Source: Halomonas socia | GTDB taxonomy: Bacteria; Pseudomonadota; Gammaproteobacteria; Pseudomonadales; Halomonadaceae | DNA: 64,000 nt | Assembly: GCF_010977575.1 (NCBI RefSeq) | Contig: NZ_CP048812.1 | Span: 1,488,001-1,552,000 of the forward strand | Reading direction: 5' to 3' | Translations under genes and position numbers: made by a program | The notes under the pieces: model-generated | Database searches by the model: none | Told to the model about the DNA's origin: nothing | Seen by the model: the letters and a program-made list of their open reading frames with translations, nothing else | Shown here: positions 17,907-28,823 of the stretch, in pieces | How positions within the stretch are numbered: the first letter of the stretch is position 1 | Layout of the letters: every line of letters begins with the position of its first letter

Positions 17907-18824
17907 TTAACCTCCGGTCAGGCGCAGCCACAGCGGCAGCGTCAACATCGCCAGCAGCGTCTGGCCGGTGATCAGCGCGGCCATCAGCTCGGCGTCGCCG
18001 CCCAGCTGGCGGGCCAGGATATAGGCCGAGGTAGCGGTGGGCAGGGCGGCGAACAGCAGCGCTACGTCGCGGCTCACCGGGTCCAGGCCGAGCAGCAGGG
18101 CGAGCGCCAGTACCAGGCCTGGCATCGCCACCAGCTTGAGCAGGTTGGCGGCCCATACGCCGCGGTCGAGGCGTACCAGCGCACGCGGGCGCAGCGCCAC
18201 GCCGACCGCGACCAGGCCCAGCGGTAGCGCTGCGCTGCCCAGCAGGCCGACGGTCTGGGCGCTCCAGCCGGGCAGGCCGATGCCGCTCAGGTTGAGCGCA
18301 ATGCCCGCCAGGCAGGCAAGTATCAACGGGTTGCGCGCCAGCGCCAGCAGGCTCTTGCCGAGGCTGGCCGGGCCCAGGGTGCCGGCGGCGATGAAGCTCG
18401 CCACGCACAGCACGTTGACCACCGGCACCATCAGCGCCACCGCTACCGCGGCGACGGTGGCCCCGGCGCTGCCGTGCAGGGCGCTGGCGCCGGCCACGCC
18501 GACATAGGTATTGAAGCGCAGCGCGCCCTGGAATACCGAGGTGAAGGCCGCCGGGTCTAGCCCCAGCCGTTGGCGCAGCCGCCACAGCAGGGCGCCGAGA
18601 ACGGCCATGACGCCGAGCAGCACCAGCGCTACCCGCCCCACCGGGACCTGGCTGACGTCCGCCGTGGCCAGCGTCGCCACCAGCATGGCGGGAAACAGCA
18701 AAAAGTAGATCAGCTTCTCCAACTGGGGCCAGAAATCACCGCCCGGCAGGTGTTTCCAACCCAGCGCGGCGCCCAGCAGGATCAGCAAGAACAGCGGGCC
18801 CAATGCTCCGGCCACATCACCCAT
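17907..18824 (-). CDS. AEC-family (auxin efflux carrier type) transporter
   Basis: 305 residues from the ATG with AAGGAG six bases upstream; the longer frame has no site. About ten transmembrane helices in two inverted halves. N-terminal 'LGPLFLLILLGAALGWKHLP' and the C-terminal repeat 'PTATSAYILARQLGGDAELMAALITGQTLLAMLTLP' are typical of bacterial AEC permeases (malate/auxin efflux-like). Substrate unknown. It is divergent from the FixH-like/SCO pair; the candidate sRNA promoter begins about 20 bases after its stop. Confidence 0.9.
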   Translation of the reverse strand: MGDVAGALGPLFLLILLGAALGWKHLPGGDFWPQLEKLIYFLLFPAMLVATLATADVSQVPVGRVALVLLGVMAVLGALLWRLRQRLGLDPAAFTSVFQGALRFNTYVGVAGASALHGSAGATVAAVAVALMVPVVNVLCVASFIAAGTLGPASLGKSLLALARNPLILACLAGIALNLSGIGLPGWSAQTVGLLGSAALPLGLVAVGVALRPRALVRLDRGVWAANLLKLVAMPGLVLALALLLGLDPVSRDVALLFAALPTATSAYILARQLGGDAELMAALITGQTLLAMLTLPLWLRLTGG

Positions 18825-18939
18825 GGGGCGCTCCTTGTCATTGACCTTGGGATGCGACAACCTTTCACAGGTTGCCATGAGGCAAACGCTGATAAGCTTA
18901 CCGGCTATTGCCACTGCATTGGAGGGTCCTGGTGACGCC

Positions 18940-19452
18940 ATGACCACGTTGCCCCCAGCCTCGGATGAGGCGACCCCGCGCTCACCGCTGCTCAATCTGC
19001 TGATCATGGTCACGCTGGTAACGGTGGTCGTGGCGATGTGGTACCTCGGCAACTACTATCTGCGCGGCAGCAGCGACGACGTCACCTGGTATCCGCCGAG
19101 TTCGCCCTGTGACCTCCATCAGGGTGCCTGTGAGGCGAGCCTGGGCATGGCGTCGCGACTGTCGCTGGATTTCGACGGCGAGCTGCGCGAGCTCGAGGTG
19201 CTTCCCGTCGAGGTCCAGTTGGACAACGTCGAGGCGCGGGCGGTGACGGTCGAGCTGGTGGGTCGCAATATGCACATGGGTGTGCATCGCTTTATCCTCG
19301 AGTCACAGGGCAACGGGGTGTTTCGCGGCGACGCTCAGATCGGCGTGTGCACCGAGGCGGTGATGCCGTGGCGCGCCCAGGTGGTGATCGAGACCCCTCA
19401 GGGTCGCAAGGGCAGCTGGTTCGACTTCGATATCAAGAGGAGTGCGGTATGA
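18940..19452 (+). CDS. FixH-like membrane-anchored periplasmic protein
   Basis: 170 residues. One N-terminal transmembrane helix ('LLNLLIMVTLVTVVVAMWYLG', about 17-38) then a periplasmic beta-rich domain with 'NMHMGVHRFILESQGNGVFRGDAQIGVCTEAVMPWRAQVVI', a pattern seen in FixH/YtkA-like copper-related proteins. Its stop overlaps the start of the SCO gene (ATGA), so the two are coupled. This suggests a role in copper delivery or cytochrome oxidase assembly. The start is the best choice but GGAGGG lies 14 bases away, longer than ideal. Family assignment moderate. Confidence 0.7.
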   Translation: MTTLPPASDEATPRSPLLNLLIMVTLVTVVVAMWYLGNYYLRGSSDDVTWYPPSSPCDLHQGACEASLGMASRLSLDFDGELRELEVLPVEVQLDNVEARAVTVELVGRNMHMGVHRFILESQGNGVFRGDAQIGVCTEAVMPWRAQVVIETPQGRKGSWFDFDIKRSAV

Positions 19453-20039
19453 CGCGCAAGACGCTGTGGGCGGGCCTCGCCTCGCTGGTGCTGGTGGTGG
19501 CCCTCGGTACCATCTGGTGGGTGCAGCAGCAGGGCGATGACGGCGAGCCGCGCGGCGGTGAGGTGGCGCTGCCCTCGACCCAGGGCGAGTTCTCGCTGGC
19601 ATCCATGGAGGACGACGAGTTGGCGGTGCTGTTCTTCGGCTATACCTACTGCCCGGACATCTGCCCGATGACCCTGGCGGTGATTCGCCAGGCGCTGCAG
19701 CAGCTCGATGAACAGCACGCCGAGCGCCTCGTGCCGGTGCTGATCACCGTCGATCCGGCCCGCGATACCCTCGAGCGCCTCGAGGAGTACGTCGGTTACT
19801 TCGGCGAGCAGTTCATCGGTGCCCGCGGCAGCGAGGAGCAGCTCGACGATATCGCCGAGCGCTACAACCTGTTCTGGCGTAAGCACGACATGGAAGACTC
19901 GGCGATGGACTACGCTGTCGACCACAGCTCCTCGATGTACCTGGTCGACCGCCACGGCGAGATCCGTCAGCGGGTGCTCTACTCGCCGACCCCGCACTCG
20001 CTGATCTCGGCCGTCAGGCACGAGTTCAACGGCGGCTGA
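19449..20039 (+). CDS. SCO1/SenC-family copper chaperone/thiol protein
   Basis: 196 residues. N-terminal membrane anchor (about 5-25) and a periplasmic thioredoxin-like domain with the copper-binding 'GYTYCPDICPM' (CxxxC) and the third ligand His in 'VDHSSSMYLVDRHG'. SCO proteins metallate the CuA site of cytochrome c oxidase or act as periplasmic thiol reductases. Coupled to the FixH-like gene by a four-base overlap. No oxidase genes are in the window. Confidence 0.93.
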   Translation: MTRKTLWAGLASLVLVVALGTIWWVQQQGDDGEPRGGEVALPSTQGEFSLASMEDDELAVLFFGYTYCPDICPMTLAVIRQALQQLDEQHAERLVPVLITVDPARDTLERLEEYVGYFGEQFIGARGSEEQLDDIAERYNLFWRKHDMEDSAMDYAVDHSSSMYLVDRHGEIRQRVLYSPTPHSLISAVRHEFNGG

Positions 20040-20063
20040 GGCGCGGCTTCACGCAGTCGGGGC

Positions 20064-21113
20064 TCAGGGCGACCCTGCCGGGCCGCCGCTGAGCCGTTCG
20101 ACCATGGCATGCAGCGCCTGGAGCTGATGCCCGTCGCGGGTCTCGTGGCCGGGAGAGGGCTCCCAGCTGCTTTCATCGAAACCCCACCAGTCCCAGCAGC
20201 CCTGGGGGTTGGCCATGCTGGTGGCGGCCTGGGGGTAGAGCACGGCCAGGCGATTCGCCGTGGCCCAGGCGTTGAGCCCGGTATGGCGGACGAAGGCGTC
20301 CTCGATTTGCTGCTGGCTCATGTTGCAGCCGTGCAGCGCCACCACCAGGCCACAGGGTGCGCCCTCCTCGCAGGTCTTGGGCAGGTAGAGCTGGCCCTGC
20401 TCGGCGAGCCCTGAGCCGCGATAGAACTCGCCCTGATCGAAGGGCAGCAGTGTGCCTCGGCCGTCCTCCTCGGGGAGCACTAGGCCGCCGTACAGCCAGT
20501 TCAACGCCTCGCCCGCCGCATCGCGATCACAGGCCAGCAGGTGAGGGCTGCCGCCGAGGCGGCAATCGGCCAGCTCGGTGATGTGGGCCAGGCCGGTGCC
20601 GCCCACCGGCCAGCCGTGGCCGACCTCCTCGGCGCTGATGAACGTCAGCTGTTCAGGACGCTCCAACCATCCACGATATTGCGTGGCCAGCATCTCGCCG
20701 AGCGCCGGGTCGACCACCTCGTCCTCTTCGCCGTGCCACACGAAGACCCGCTGTTGGGCCAGCGCCTCGGCCGCGCCGAGGCGCTCGTCGGCGCGGTAGG
20801 CGGTCAGGCGACCCTCCAGCTCGGCCAGGCTGGGTGAACCGTGGCGCTGGGTCATGCACTGCCCCAGCGCCAGGCGTAGGCTGCCCTGGGCGCAGCCCCA
20901 GGGACCGGCGGCGAACACGCCCAGGCCACGATAGGTCTCGGGAAAGGCCACCGCCAGTTGGGTGGCCATATAGCCACCCGACGAAACACCCAACACACTG
21001 ACCCGAGCGGGGTCGATGTCGAGCACGGGCAGAGTGGGAAGGGTGTCGCTGTCGGCCAGCGCCGGACCGCCAAGGCCCAACGCCAGACCGCACGCTAGCA
21101 GAGTGGGTTTCAT
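20064..21113 (-). CDS. Secreted extracellular PHB depolymerase-like esterase
   Basis: 349 residues. Signal peptide 'MKPTLLACGLALGLGGPALA' followed by a mature esterase domain with the lipase box 'GVSSGGYMA' (Ser about residue 47), 'VFVWHGEEDEVVDP' (acid region) and a cysteine-containing lid part 'GLVVALHGCNMSQQQIEDAF'. This is the pattern of polyhydroxybutyrate depolymerase/esterase PHB family proteins. The start is placed at the ATG five bases after the FKBP stop; no ribosome binding site is evident, so translation is probably coupled. A TTG three codons upstream is possible. Confidence 0.82.
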   Translation of the reverse strand: MKPTLLACGLALGLGGPALADSDTLPTLPVLDIDPARVSVLGVSSGGYMATQLAVAFPETYRGLGVFAAGPWGCAQGSLRLALGQCMTQRHGSPSLAELEGRLTAYRADERLGAAEALAQQRVFVWHGEEDEVVDPALGEMLATQYRGWLERPEQLTFISAEEVGHGWPVGGTGLAHITELADCRLGGSPHLLACDRDAAGEALNWLYGGLVLPEEDGRGTLLPFDQGEFYRGSGLAEQGQLYLPKTCEEGAPCGLVVALHGCNMSQQQIEDAFVRHTGLNAWATANRLAVLYPQAATSMANPQGCWDWWGFDESSWEPSPGHETRDGHQLQALHAMVERLSGGPAGSP

Positions 21114-21118
21114 CGCGA

Positions 21119-21805
21119 TCAATCGTCGATGCCGAGCAGCTCGACCTTGAAGATCAGCGTTTCGTTGGGGCCGATCGGGCCGCCGGTACCGGCTTCACCG
21201 TAGGCCAGTTCGGAAGGCAGGTAGATCATCCAGGTATCGCCGACGCTCATCAGCTGCAGGGCTTCCTGCCAGCCCTCGATGACCTGGTCGACGCGGAAAC
21301 TGACCGGCTCGCCGCGCTGGTAGGAGCTGTCGAATACGGTACCGTCGATCAGCGTGCCCTCATAGTGCACCTCGACGCTATCCGAGGCGCTCGGCGACGG
21401 GCCGTCACCGGACTCCACCACCTGATACTGCAGGCCCGAGTCGGTGACCTCGACGCCCTCCTCCTCGGCGTTCTCGGCCAGAAAGGCTTCGCCGGCCTCG
21501 CGGTTGGCCTCGGCGGCCTGGGATGCCTGGGCCTCGCGGCTGGCCATGGCGCTCTCCTGGAAGCGGGTCAGCGCCTCGGCCATCTGCGCCTCGCTCATGG
21601 CCAGCTCGCCGCCGGCATAGACATCCTCGATGGCCTGGGTGAAGGCGTCGAGATCGAGTGCTTCTACGTCCTGTACCAGGCTCTGGCCGAGGGTCACGCC
21701 GAGGCTGTAGCTGAGCTTCTCCTCGTCGCTTTCAGGGGCGGCCAGGGCCAGCGGCGCGGCGGCCAGCAGAGTGCCGAATGCCGCAGCGGAAACCAGTGTC
21801 TTCAT
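21119..21805 (-). CDS. FKBP-type peptidyl-prolyl cis-trans isomerase (FkpA/Mip-like)
   Basis: 228 residues from the ATG with GAGGA upstream. Signal peptide 'MKTLVSAAAFGTLLAAAPLALA', then a helical dimerisation domain ('DEEKLSYSLGVTLGQSL' to about 120), then the FKBP domain with 'VEVHYEGTLIDGTVFDSSYQRGEP' and 'LPSELAYGEAG'. Acts as a periplasmic isomerase and chaperone. Directly upstream of the esterase gene with a six-base gap, so likely cotranscribed. Confidence 0.95.
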   Translation of the reverse strand: MKTLVSAAAFGTLLAAAPLALAAPESDEEKLSYSLGVTLGQSLVQDVEALDLDAFTQAIEDVYAGGELAMSEAQMAEALTRFQESAMASREAQASQAAEANREAGEAFLAENAEEEGVEVTDSGLQYQVVESGDGPSPSASDSVEVHYEGTLIDGTVFDSSYQRGEPVSFRVDQVIEGWQEALQLMSVGDTWMIYLPSELAYGEAGTGGPIGPNETLIFKVELLGIDD

Positions 21806-21898
21806 GCAGAGTCCTCGATTCAATGTAAGGCGTCGTGTCTCGGACTCTATCAGGCGCCATGAGTTTCCGCACCCGCGCCATCACGGTGCAACAACTGA

Positions 21899-22333
21899 CT
21901 ACACGACCAGTACCGGGCACTTGGCCATGCTGGCGACTCGCTGCGAGACACTGCCAAGAATGCTCGACTCGCCGTTGGTACCCTTGGAGCCGAGCACGAT
22001 CAGGTCGCACTCGCGCTTGCGGGCGAAGCGCACGATGGTGCTCGATGGCCGGCCGCCCTTGACGAAGGCGCGCACCCCCTCGACGCCGAGCTCGATGGCG
22101 CGGTGCTTGGCGTTGAGGGCGATCTCGGTGGCGTACTCCTTGAGCGCATCGTCGGGAATGTCGAGCTTGGCCGGGCGCACCATCGACAGCGACGCCTCGA
22201 GCAGGCTGTGATGCTTGAACACGCACAGCACATAGAGCTCGGCGCCGGTCAGCTGCTGCAGTTCGATGGCCTTGTCCAGCGCCCGCAGGGCGCGCTTGGA
22301 GCCGTCGACCGGGACCAGGATTCGCTTGAACAT
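21899..22333 (-). CDS. teaD: Universal stress protein TeaD, partner of the ectoine TRAP transporter
   Basis: 144 residues from the ATG after AAGGAGA. UspA fold with N-terminal '[19 protein letters not shown]' and the ATP-binding G-2x-G-9x-G(S/T) motif '[19 protein letters not shown]'. It follows teaC by 28 bases. In Halomonas elongata TeaD is an ATP-binding UspA protein that modulates TeaABC activity; same position and family here. Cytoplasmic. Confidence 0.92.
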   Translation of the reverse strand: MFKRILVPVDGSKRALRALDKAIELQQLTGAELYVLCVFKHHSLLEASLSMVRPAKLDIPDDALKEYATEIALNAKHRAIELGVEGVRAFVKGGRPSSTIVRFARKRECDLIVLGSKGTNGESSILGSVSQRVASMAKCPVLVV

Positions 22334-22361
22334 CGTCACCTTCTCCTTGTGGGGCGAGGGC

Positions 22362-23645
22362 TCACCGGAACGCCAGGTCACGCAGGAACAGCGCGATCTG
22401 CGGGAACATGATGATCAGAGCCGCTGCCAGTATCAGCATGAAGATGAACGGCGGCGTGCCGCGGATCACCTCCCAGTAGGGGCGTTTGAAGATGGCGATG
22501 GCGGTGAAGATATCGCAGCCGAAGGGTGGCGTGGCCGAGCCGATCGCCACCTGTAGGGTGATCAGCACGCCGACGTGTACCGGGTCGAGGCCGGAGGCAG
22601 CGATCGCCGGGGCGAAGATTGGCGTCAGCACTAGGATCACCACGATGGGGTCGACGAACATGCAGGCGACGAAGAAGGCCACCGAGATGGCGATCAGCAC
22701 GCCCACCGGTCCGGCCTCGTTGATGCCCACCGCGGCGAGAATCTCCTGGGGAATCTGGGCAAACGAAATTACCCACGAGAAGCCGTTGCCCACTGCTACC
22801 AGGATGAAGACCACGGCGGTGATCAGCCCGGTAGACTTGGCGATGGTGTAGATATGCTGCAGCTTGAGCGAGCGGAACACCACGAACTCCAGCAGCACCG
22901 CATACAGCACGCAGGCGGCGGCGGCCTCGGTAGGGCTGAATATGCCGCCGTAGATACCGCCGACGATGAGTACCGGAAAGCCCAGCGGCCATAGCGCCTT
23001 CTGCACCGCAGTGAGGCGCTCGCGCCAGCTCGACTTGGGCTCGGTGGGCACGTCCTTGATCACTGCATACATCACGCAGTAGATCGAGAACATGAACAGG
23101 ATCAGCAGCCCTGGGCCGATACCGGCGATGAACAGCTCGCCGATCGAGGTGCCGGAGATTACCCCGTAGATGATCATGCCGATGCTCGGCGGGATCAGGA
23201 AGGCGATGTCGCTGGAATTGATGATCAGCGCCAGGGTGAAGGGGTCCTTGTAGCCGGCCTTGAGCATGCGCGGGCGCAGCGGCGAGCCGACTGCCACCAC
23301 GGTCGCCTGGGTCGAGCCCGAGACCGCGCCAAATAGCGTACAGGACGCAGCGGTACTCACCGCCAGACCGCCCTTCACGTGGCCGACGAAGCTCATCACC
23401 ATGTCGATCAGGCGATGCGCGGACTGACCGCGGGTCATGATGTCGGCGGCGAGAATGAACATTGGCACGGCGATCAGCGCGGTGGGGCGGATTCCACCCA
23501 ACATTTGCTGGATCAGGGTTTCCATCTGGCCGGTGCCGCCGAAGGTCATGTAGAAACCGACGAAGGCGGCGGTGACCAGTGGGATCATCATCGGGAAGCC
23601 GAGCAGCAGCAGCACGATCATGATGGAGATAATGATTGTCGTCAT
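22362..23645 (-). CDS. teaC: Ectoine TRAP transporter large permease TeaC
   Basis: 427 residues from an internal ATG ('[23 protein letters not shown]'); the upstream frame overlaps teaB. DctM family with about 12 helices and signatures '[17 protein letters not shown]', '[19 protein letters not shown]' and the C-terminal '[19 protein letters not shown]'. Couples sodium gradient to uptake of substrate delivered by TeaA. Close in size to the H. elongata protein. Part of teaABCD. Confidence 0.95.
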   Translation of the reverse strand: MTTIIISIMIVLLLLGFPMMIPLVTAAFVGFYMTFGGTGQMETLIQQMLGGIRPTALIAVPMFILAADIMTRGQSAHRLIDMVMSFVGHVKGGLAVSTAASCTLFGAVSGSTQATVVAVGSPLRPRMLKAGYKDPFTLALIINSSDIAFLIPPSIGMIIYGVISGTSIGELFIAGIGPGLLILFMFSIYCVMYAVIKDVPTEPKSSWRERLTAVQKALWPLGFPVLIVGGIYGGIFSPTEAAAACVLYAVLLEFVVFRSLKLQHIYTIAKSTGLITAVVFILVAVGNGFSWVISFAQIPQEILAAVGINEAGPVGVLIAISVAFFVACMFVDPIVVILVLTPIFAPAIAASGLDPVHVGVLITLQVAIGSATPPFGCDIFTAIAIFKRPYWEVIRGTPPFIFMLILAAALIIMFPQIALFLRDLAFR

Positions 23646-23661
23646 TGGTGCGTTCCCCGCG

Positions 23662-24249
23662 TCAGACTTCGGTTTCCGTGTCCTTGTATCCGTCGACCAC
23701 ATGGGTCGAGAGATAGACGTCACGAGAGGTCAGGTTCTTGAAGGCGGTGAGCAGGTACTGGATCCCGGTGATGGTGAAGCCCACCGGTACCCACAGGTAC
23801 ATGATCCACACCGGAATACTCAGCGACGGCAGCACCCGGCCGCGGCTGTAGGTGGTCTGGATATAGCCGATCGAGTAGTAGCAGAGCGTGAACATGACCA
23901 GCGCGGTGAACAGACAGATGAAGATCATCAGCCAGCGGCGCCCACCGGTGGGCAGGGCGTCGTAGATCGCCGACATGCGGATGTGGCGGCCGTGGCGAGC
24001 GGCATAGCCGATGCCAGCAAAGGTGATCATCACGATCAGGATGCGGTTGATCTCTTCGGAGAAGTGCAGGCTCTCGCCGAACACGAAGCGGCCGATGACG
24101 TTGGCCACGGTGTTGATCGCCATCAGGATCACCCCCACGGCGAGTATCATGGCCTCGATCTTGCTGATCCAGGTATCGACCACGCCCAACGGGCCAGGCA
24201 GGGTGGAGCGGTAGTGTTGTTCGGCGACGTCTTCTTCGTTCATGTCCAT
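23662..24249 (-). CDS. teaB: Ectoine TRAP transporter small permease TeaB
   Basis: 195 residues; GAGGAG upstream of the first ATG. Four transmembrane helices of the DctQ family; '[72 protein letters not shown]' contains the typical 'E-E--R' and 'H-R--' positions. Pairs with TeaC. A 16-base gap separates it from teaC and about 200 bases with a hairpin from teaA. Confidence 0.94.
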   Translation of the reverse strand: MDMNEEDVAEQHYRSTLPGPLGVVDTWISKIEAMILAVGVILMAINTVANVIGRFVFGESLHFSEEINRILIVMITFAGIGYAARHGRHIRMSAIYDALPTGGRRWLMIFICLFTALVMFTLCYYSIGYIQTTYSRGRVLPSLSIPVWIMYLWVPVGFTITGIQYLLTAFKNLTSRDVYLSTHVVDGYKDTETEV

Positions 24250-24382
24250 GTCGAAGGACTCCTCGCGGTCTGGATGGCGTGTCAGTTTGCGTGTAAACGA
24301 ACGGTGACACCCCCAGCCTATGCCGTCGCGCCGGCACTTGCAGGCGCAGAATCAACGCTGATTGGCCGGGTGGCAACGACGA

Positions 24383-24406
24383 GGGGGCAGCCTTGCGGCT
24401 GCCCCC
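24383..24406 (-). terminator. Intercistronic hairpin between teaA and teaB
   Basis: A perfect 10-bp stem (GGGGGCAGCC/GGCTGCCCCC) with a 4-base loop, about 45 bases after the teaA stop and before teaB. It lacks a T-run on the minus strand, so it may attenuate transcription or protect teaA mRNA, giving more binding protein than permease. Confidence 0.6.
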
Positions 24407-24450
24407 TGTGTGCTTAGCTGCGTCGCACGCTTGGCGTGCGCGGCGCGGCA

Positions 24451-25467
24451 TCACTCGTTGGTGACGGCCTCGAGGTCGTCCTTGAACTGCTCGAGCAGTT
24501 CGGCGCCGCGATCGCCGGTCATTTCCACGAAGCGCTCTTCAACCTGCGGGGCGCGCTCGCGGAAGGCCTGGATCTGCTCCTCGTCGAGGCGCGTCACGGT
24601 GACTTCGTCGGAGGCCTCCTGGATCGCCTCGAGCGACTCATCGGCGAGCCCGGAAATGTGCTCGATGATGTGCTCGTAGGCGGCCTCGGTAGCGTCGCGC
24701 ACCAGTTGCTGGTCCTCTTCGGAAAGGCCGTCGAAGAAGTCCTGGTTGGCCATCATCGCAGTGGTGAACCAGCCGTGGCCGGTGAACACCAGGTTGGGCG
24801 AGACCTCATACAGGCCGCCGGACTCGATCCAGAAGATCGGGTTTTCCTGGCCCTGGATGATGTTGGTCTGCAGGCCACCGTAGACCTCGCCCCACGGCAG
24901 CGGGGTCGGCGTGGCGCCGAAGGCGCGGTAGGTCTCGGAGAGCAGCGGGTTGGTCATGGTGCGGATGTTCTTGCCGCGCAGATCATCCGGGCTGGTGAAG
25001 GGTTCATCGAGGGTGACGACCATCTCGCCTTCCGGATACATCTTGAGCAGCTCGAGGCCCTGTTCGGCATACAGCTCGGGGAAGGTCTCGTTGATCGCCG
25101 TGGAGGTGTTGAAGAATTCGATCACGGTCTCTTCATCGGTAGGCAGCAGATAGGGGATGAAGAAAATCTGTGCCTCAGGAATCAGCGACCCGGTAAAGCC
25201 CGGCGACTGATTGACGAACTGCAGGATGCCGGCCTGGGTCTGCTCCATGATGTCGTCGGACTCGCCGAGCTCACCGAAGCGATAGACTTGCACGGTGTGA
25301 TCGGAGTTGTCCTCGACATACTCCTTGAAGGCGACGGCGAAGACATCCTGAACATCGCCTTCGAATTCCTCGTGGGCATAGCGCCAGTTATCGGCATTGG
25401 CGGCGGCGGAAAGGCCGAACAGCAGGGCGCCGACACTGGCGGCAGTCAACAGGTTGCGTACTATCAT
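24451..25467 (-). CDS. teaA: Ectoine/hydroxyectoine-binding protein TeaA
   Basis: 338 residues. Signal peptide ends 'SAAANA', mature start 'DNWRYAHEEFEGDVQDVFA'. Long stretches ('YVEDNSDHTVQVYRFGELG', 'NQSPGFTGSLIP', 'GATPTPLPWGEVYGGLQT', 'NPIFWIESGGLYEVSPNL') agree with my memory of H. elongata TeaA. It captures ectoine and hydroxyectoine in the periplasm for TeaBC. The promoter must lie in the 90 bases before it; expression of the H. elongata homologue is salt-induced. Confidence 0.96.
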   Translation of the reverse strand: MIVRNLLTAASVGALLFGLSAAANADNWRYAHEEFEGDVQDVFAVAFKEYVEDNSDHTVQVYRFGELGESDDIMEQTQAGILQFVNQSPGFTGSLIPEAQIFFIPYLLPTDEETVIEFFNTSTAINETFPELYAEQGLELLKMYPEGEMVVTLDEPFTSPDDLRGKNIRTMTNPLLSETYRAFGATPTPLPWGEVYGGLQTNIIQGQENPIFWIESGGLYEVSPNLVFTGHGWFTTAMMANQDFFDGLSEEDQQLVRDATEAAYEHIIEHISGLADESLEAIQEASDEVTVTRLDEEQIQAFRERAPQVEERFVEMTGDRGAELLEQFKDDLEAVTNE

Positions 25468-25557
25468 TTTTGTCTTCCCTCACAAGGTTGAGCCAGCATA
25501 AACAGATCCTGGCTGGCTGAAGTGCAGGTTTAAAAACATGCAGTTGTGCATTTCAGG

Positions 25558-26103
25558 CTAGCGCGCGCCCTGTAAGGGGTCAAGGCGGCTTTCGAGGGTT
25601 TGCAGGGCGTGAAGGTGGTGTTTTTTCTGTTCTGGCAGCCAGGCGGAGAGGCGTTCAGCCAGGGGCGGGTCGGTCTCGCGTAGTGGGCGTATCGCACCCG
25701 ACACCAGCAGTGTCTCGTCGCTGCTGCGCTGCAGCATGCGCAGCGCCTCACGCTCGCTCAGCAGCTCGGCGCGCTTGAGTGTGTCGCGCAGTTCGGCGAT
25801 CTCGGGGTTGGTGAGCGCTCGCTGCTTGAGCTCGCGGCGACGCTCTCGCAGCGGCTGGGTCAGCTCGCCCTGCCAGCGGCGCAGCGCGTCGAGCTCGGCG
25901 TCGTGACCGTCAGATACGGTGAGGCCGTGGCTAGCCAGCCAGCAGTGCCAAAGCAGCTCGCAGACATCGGCGCCGGCTTCGTCCTGCAGCTGCAGGCAGG
26001 CTGCCGCGACGCCCTCGCGGGCATAAAATGCCAGCGCGAAGTCCCATAGCGGCGCGTCGCGCAGAGAGGCCCGCAAGCGCGCCAACAATTGGGTAGAATC
26101 CAT
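25558..26103 (-). CDS. TIGR02444-family protein of unknown function
   Basis: 181 residues from an ATG with AGGA upstream. N-terminal part 'PLWDFALAFYAREGVAAACLQLQDEAGADVCELLWHCWLASHGL' is the recognisable domain of this small family, usually found next to an ABC-F gene in Pseudomonas relatives, as here. The remainder is Arg-rich and helical. No catalytic motif. Divergent from the ABC-F gene (53-base gap). Confidence 0.82.
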   Translation of the reverse strand: MDSTQLLARLRASLRDAPLWDFALAFYAREGVAAACLQLQDEAGADVCELLWHCWLASHGLTVSDGHDAELDALRRWQGELTQPLRERRRELKQRALTNPEIAELRDTLKRAELLSEREALRMLQRSSDETLLVSGAIRPLRETDPPLAERLSAWLPEQKKHHLHALQTLESRLDPLQGAR

Positions 26104-26156
26104 GCCATTCGTTCCTACGGGGTGGCGAGCCACCCTGCCGACCTACCGGAGCCAGC

Positions 26157-28106
<1,950 letters not shown>

Positions 28107-28334
28107 CGCACTCACGACATTCGCCGGGAAAGTGCAAGTCGCGACCCCCGGATTGAAACCCTGGCGCTGCACTCGCAACCTGTCCGTCGAGGCACAACAT
28201 AATCCCTCACGAGTGCCCCTCGCTCGCCATCCCTGGCGAGCGCCGGACGTTGCTTCGTTTGCGCCAGCAATCCGGGGTATATGTGGCTTTTGCGCTTCCC
28301 CGGCTCTGCTTAATGCTGCTGGCGCTCGGCGCTT

Positions 28335-28772
28335 TCAGCTCTCCAGCAGAAATGTCACCGGCCCATCGTTGATCAGCGCCACCTGCATATCGGCGCCGAA
28401 CTCGCCGCAGGCGACCCACGGCCAGCTCGCCTGGGCGCGGGTCAGCAGGTAAGTGAACAGTCGCTCACCCTCATCGGGCGGCGCGGCGCTGGAGAAACTC
28501 GGGCGCAGGCCCTTGCGAGTGTCGGCGGCCAGGGTGAACTGCGACACCAGCAGCAGCCCGCCCTCGGCCTGCTGTAGATCGCGGTTCATCTTGCCCTCGG
28601 CGTCGCTGAACACCCGGTAGTGCAGCAGCTTATGCAGTAGCTTGTCGGCGCGGACCTCGTCATCGCCCTTCTCGACGCCGATCAGTGCCAGTAGGCCATG
28701 GTCGATGGCGCCGACCGTCTGGCCATCGACCTCGACGTTGGCGCGGCGTACGCGTTGTATCAGGGCTCGCAT
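28335..28772 (-). CDS. dtd: D-aminoacyl-tRNA deacylase Dtd
   Basis: 145 residues from ATG ('[21 protein letters not shown]'), the normal length. Contains 'SQFTLAAD' and the Gly-cisPro 'NDGPVTF' near the C terminus that provide chirality-based proofreading. It hydrolyses D-aminoacyl-tRNAs (for example D-Tyr-tRNA). The frame upstream of the ATG is not conserved. Separated from yheS by 228 bases of palindromic, noncoding sequence. Confidence 0.96.
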   Translation of the reverse strand: MRALIQRVRRANVEVDGQTVGAIDHGLLALIGVEKGDDEVRADKLLHKLLHYRVFSDAEGKMNRDLQQAEGGLLLVSQFTLAADTRKGLRPSFSSAAPPDEGERLFTYLLTRAQASWPWVACGEFGADMQVALINDGPVTFLLES

Positions 28773-28823
28773 GCCACGTCTCCTGGCAATCATGGATGTG
28801 GTGCGAGAGCGTAACACGGTGAT

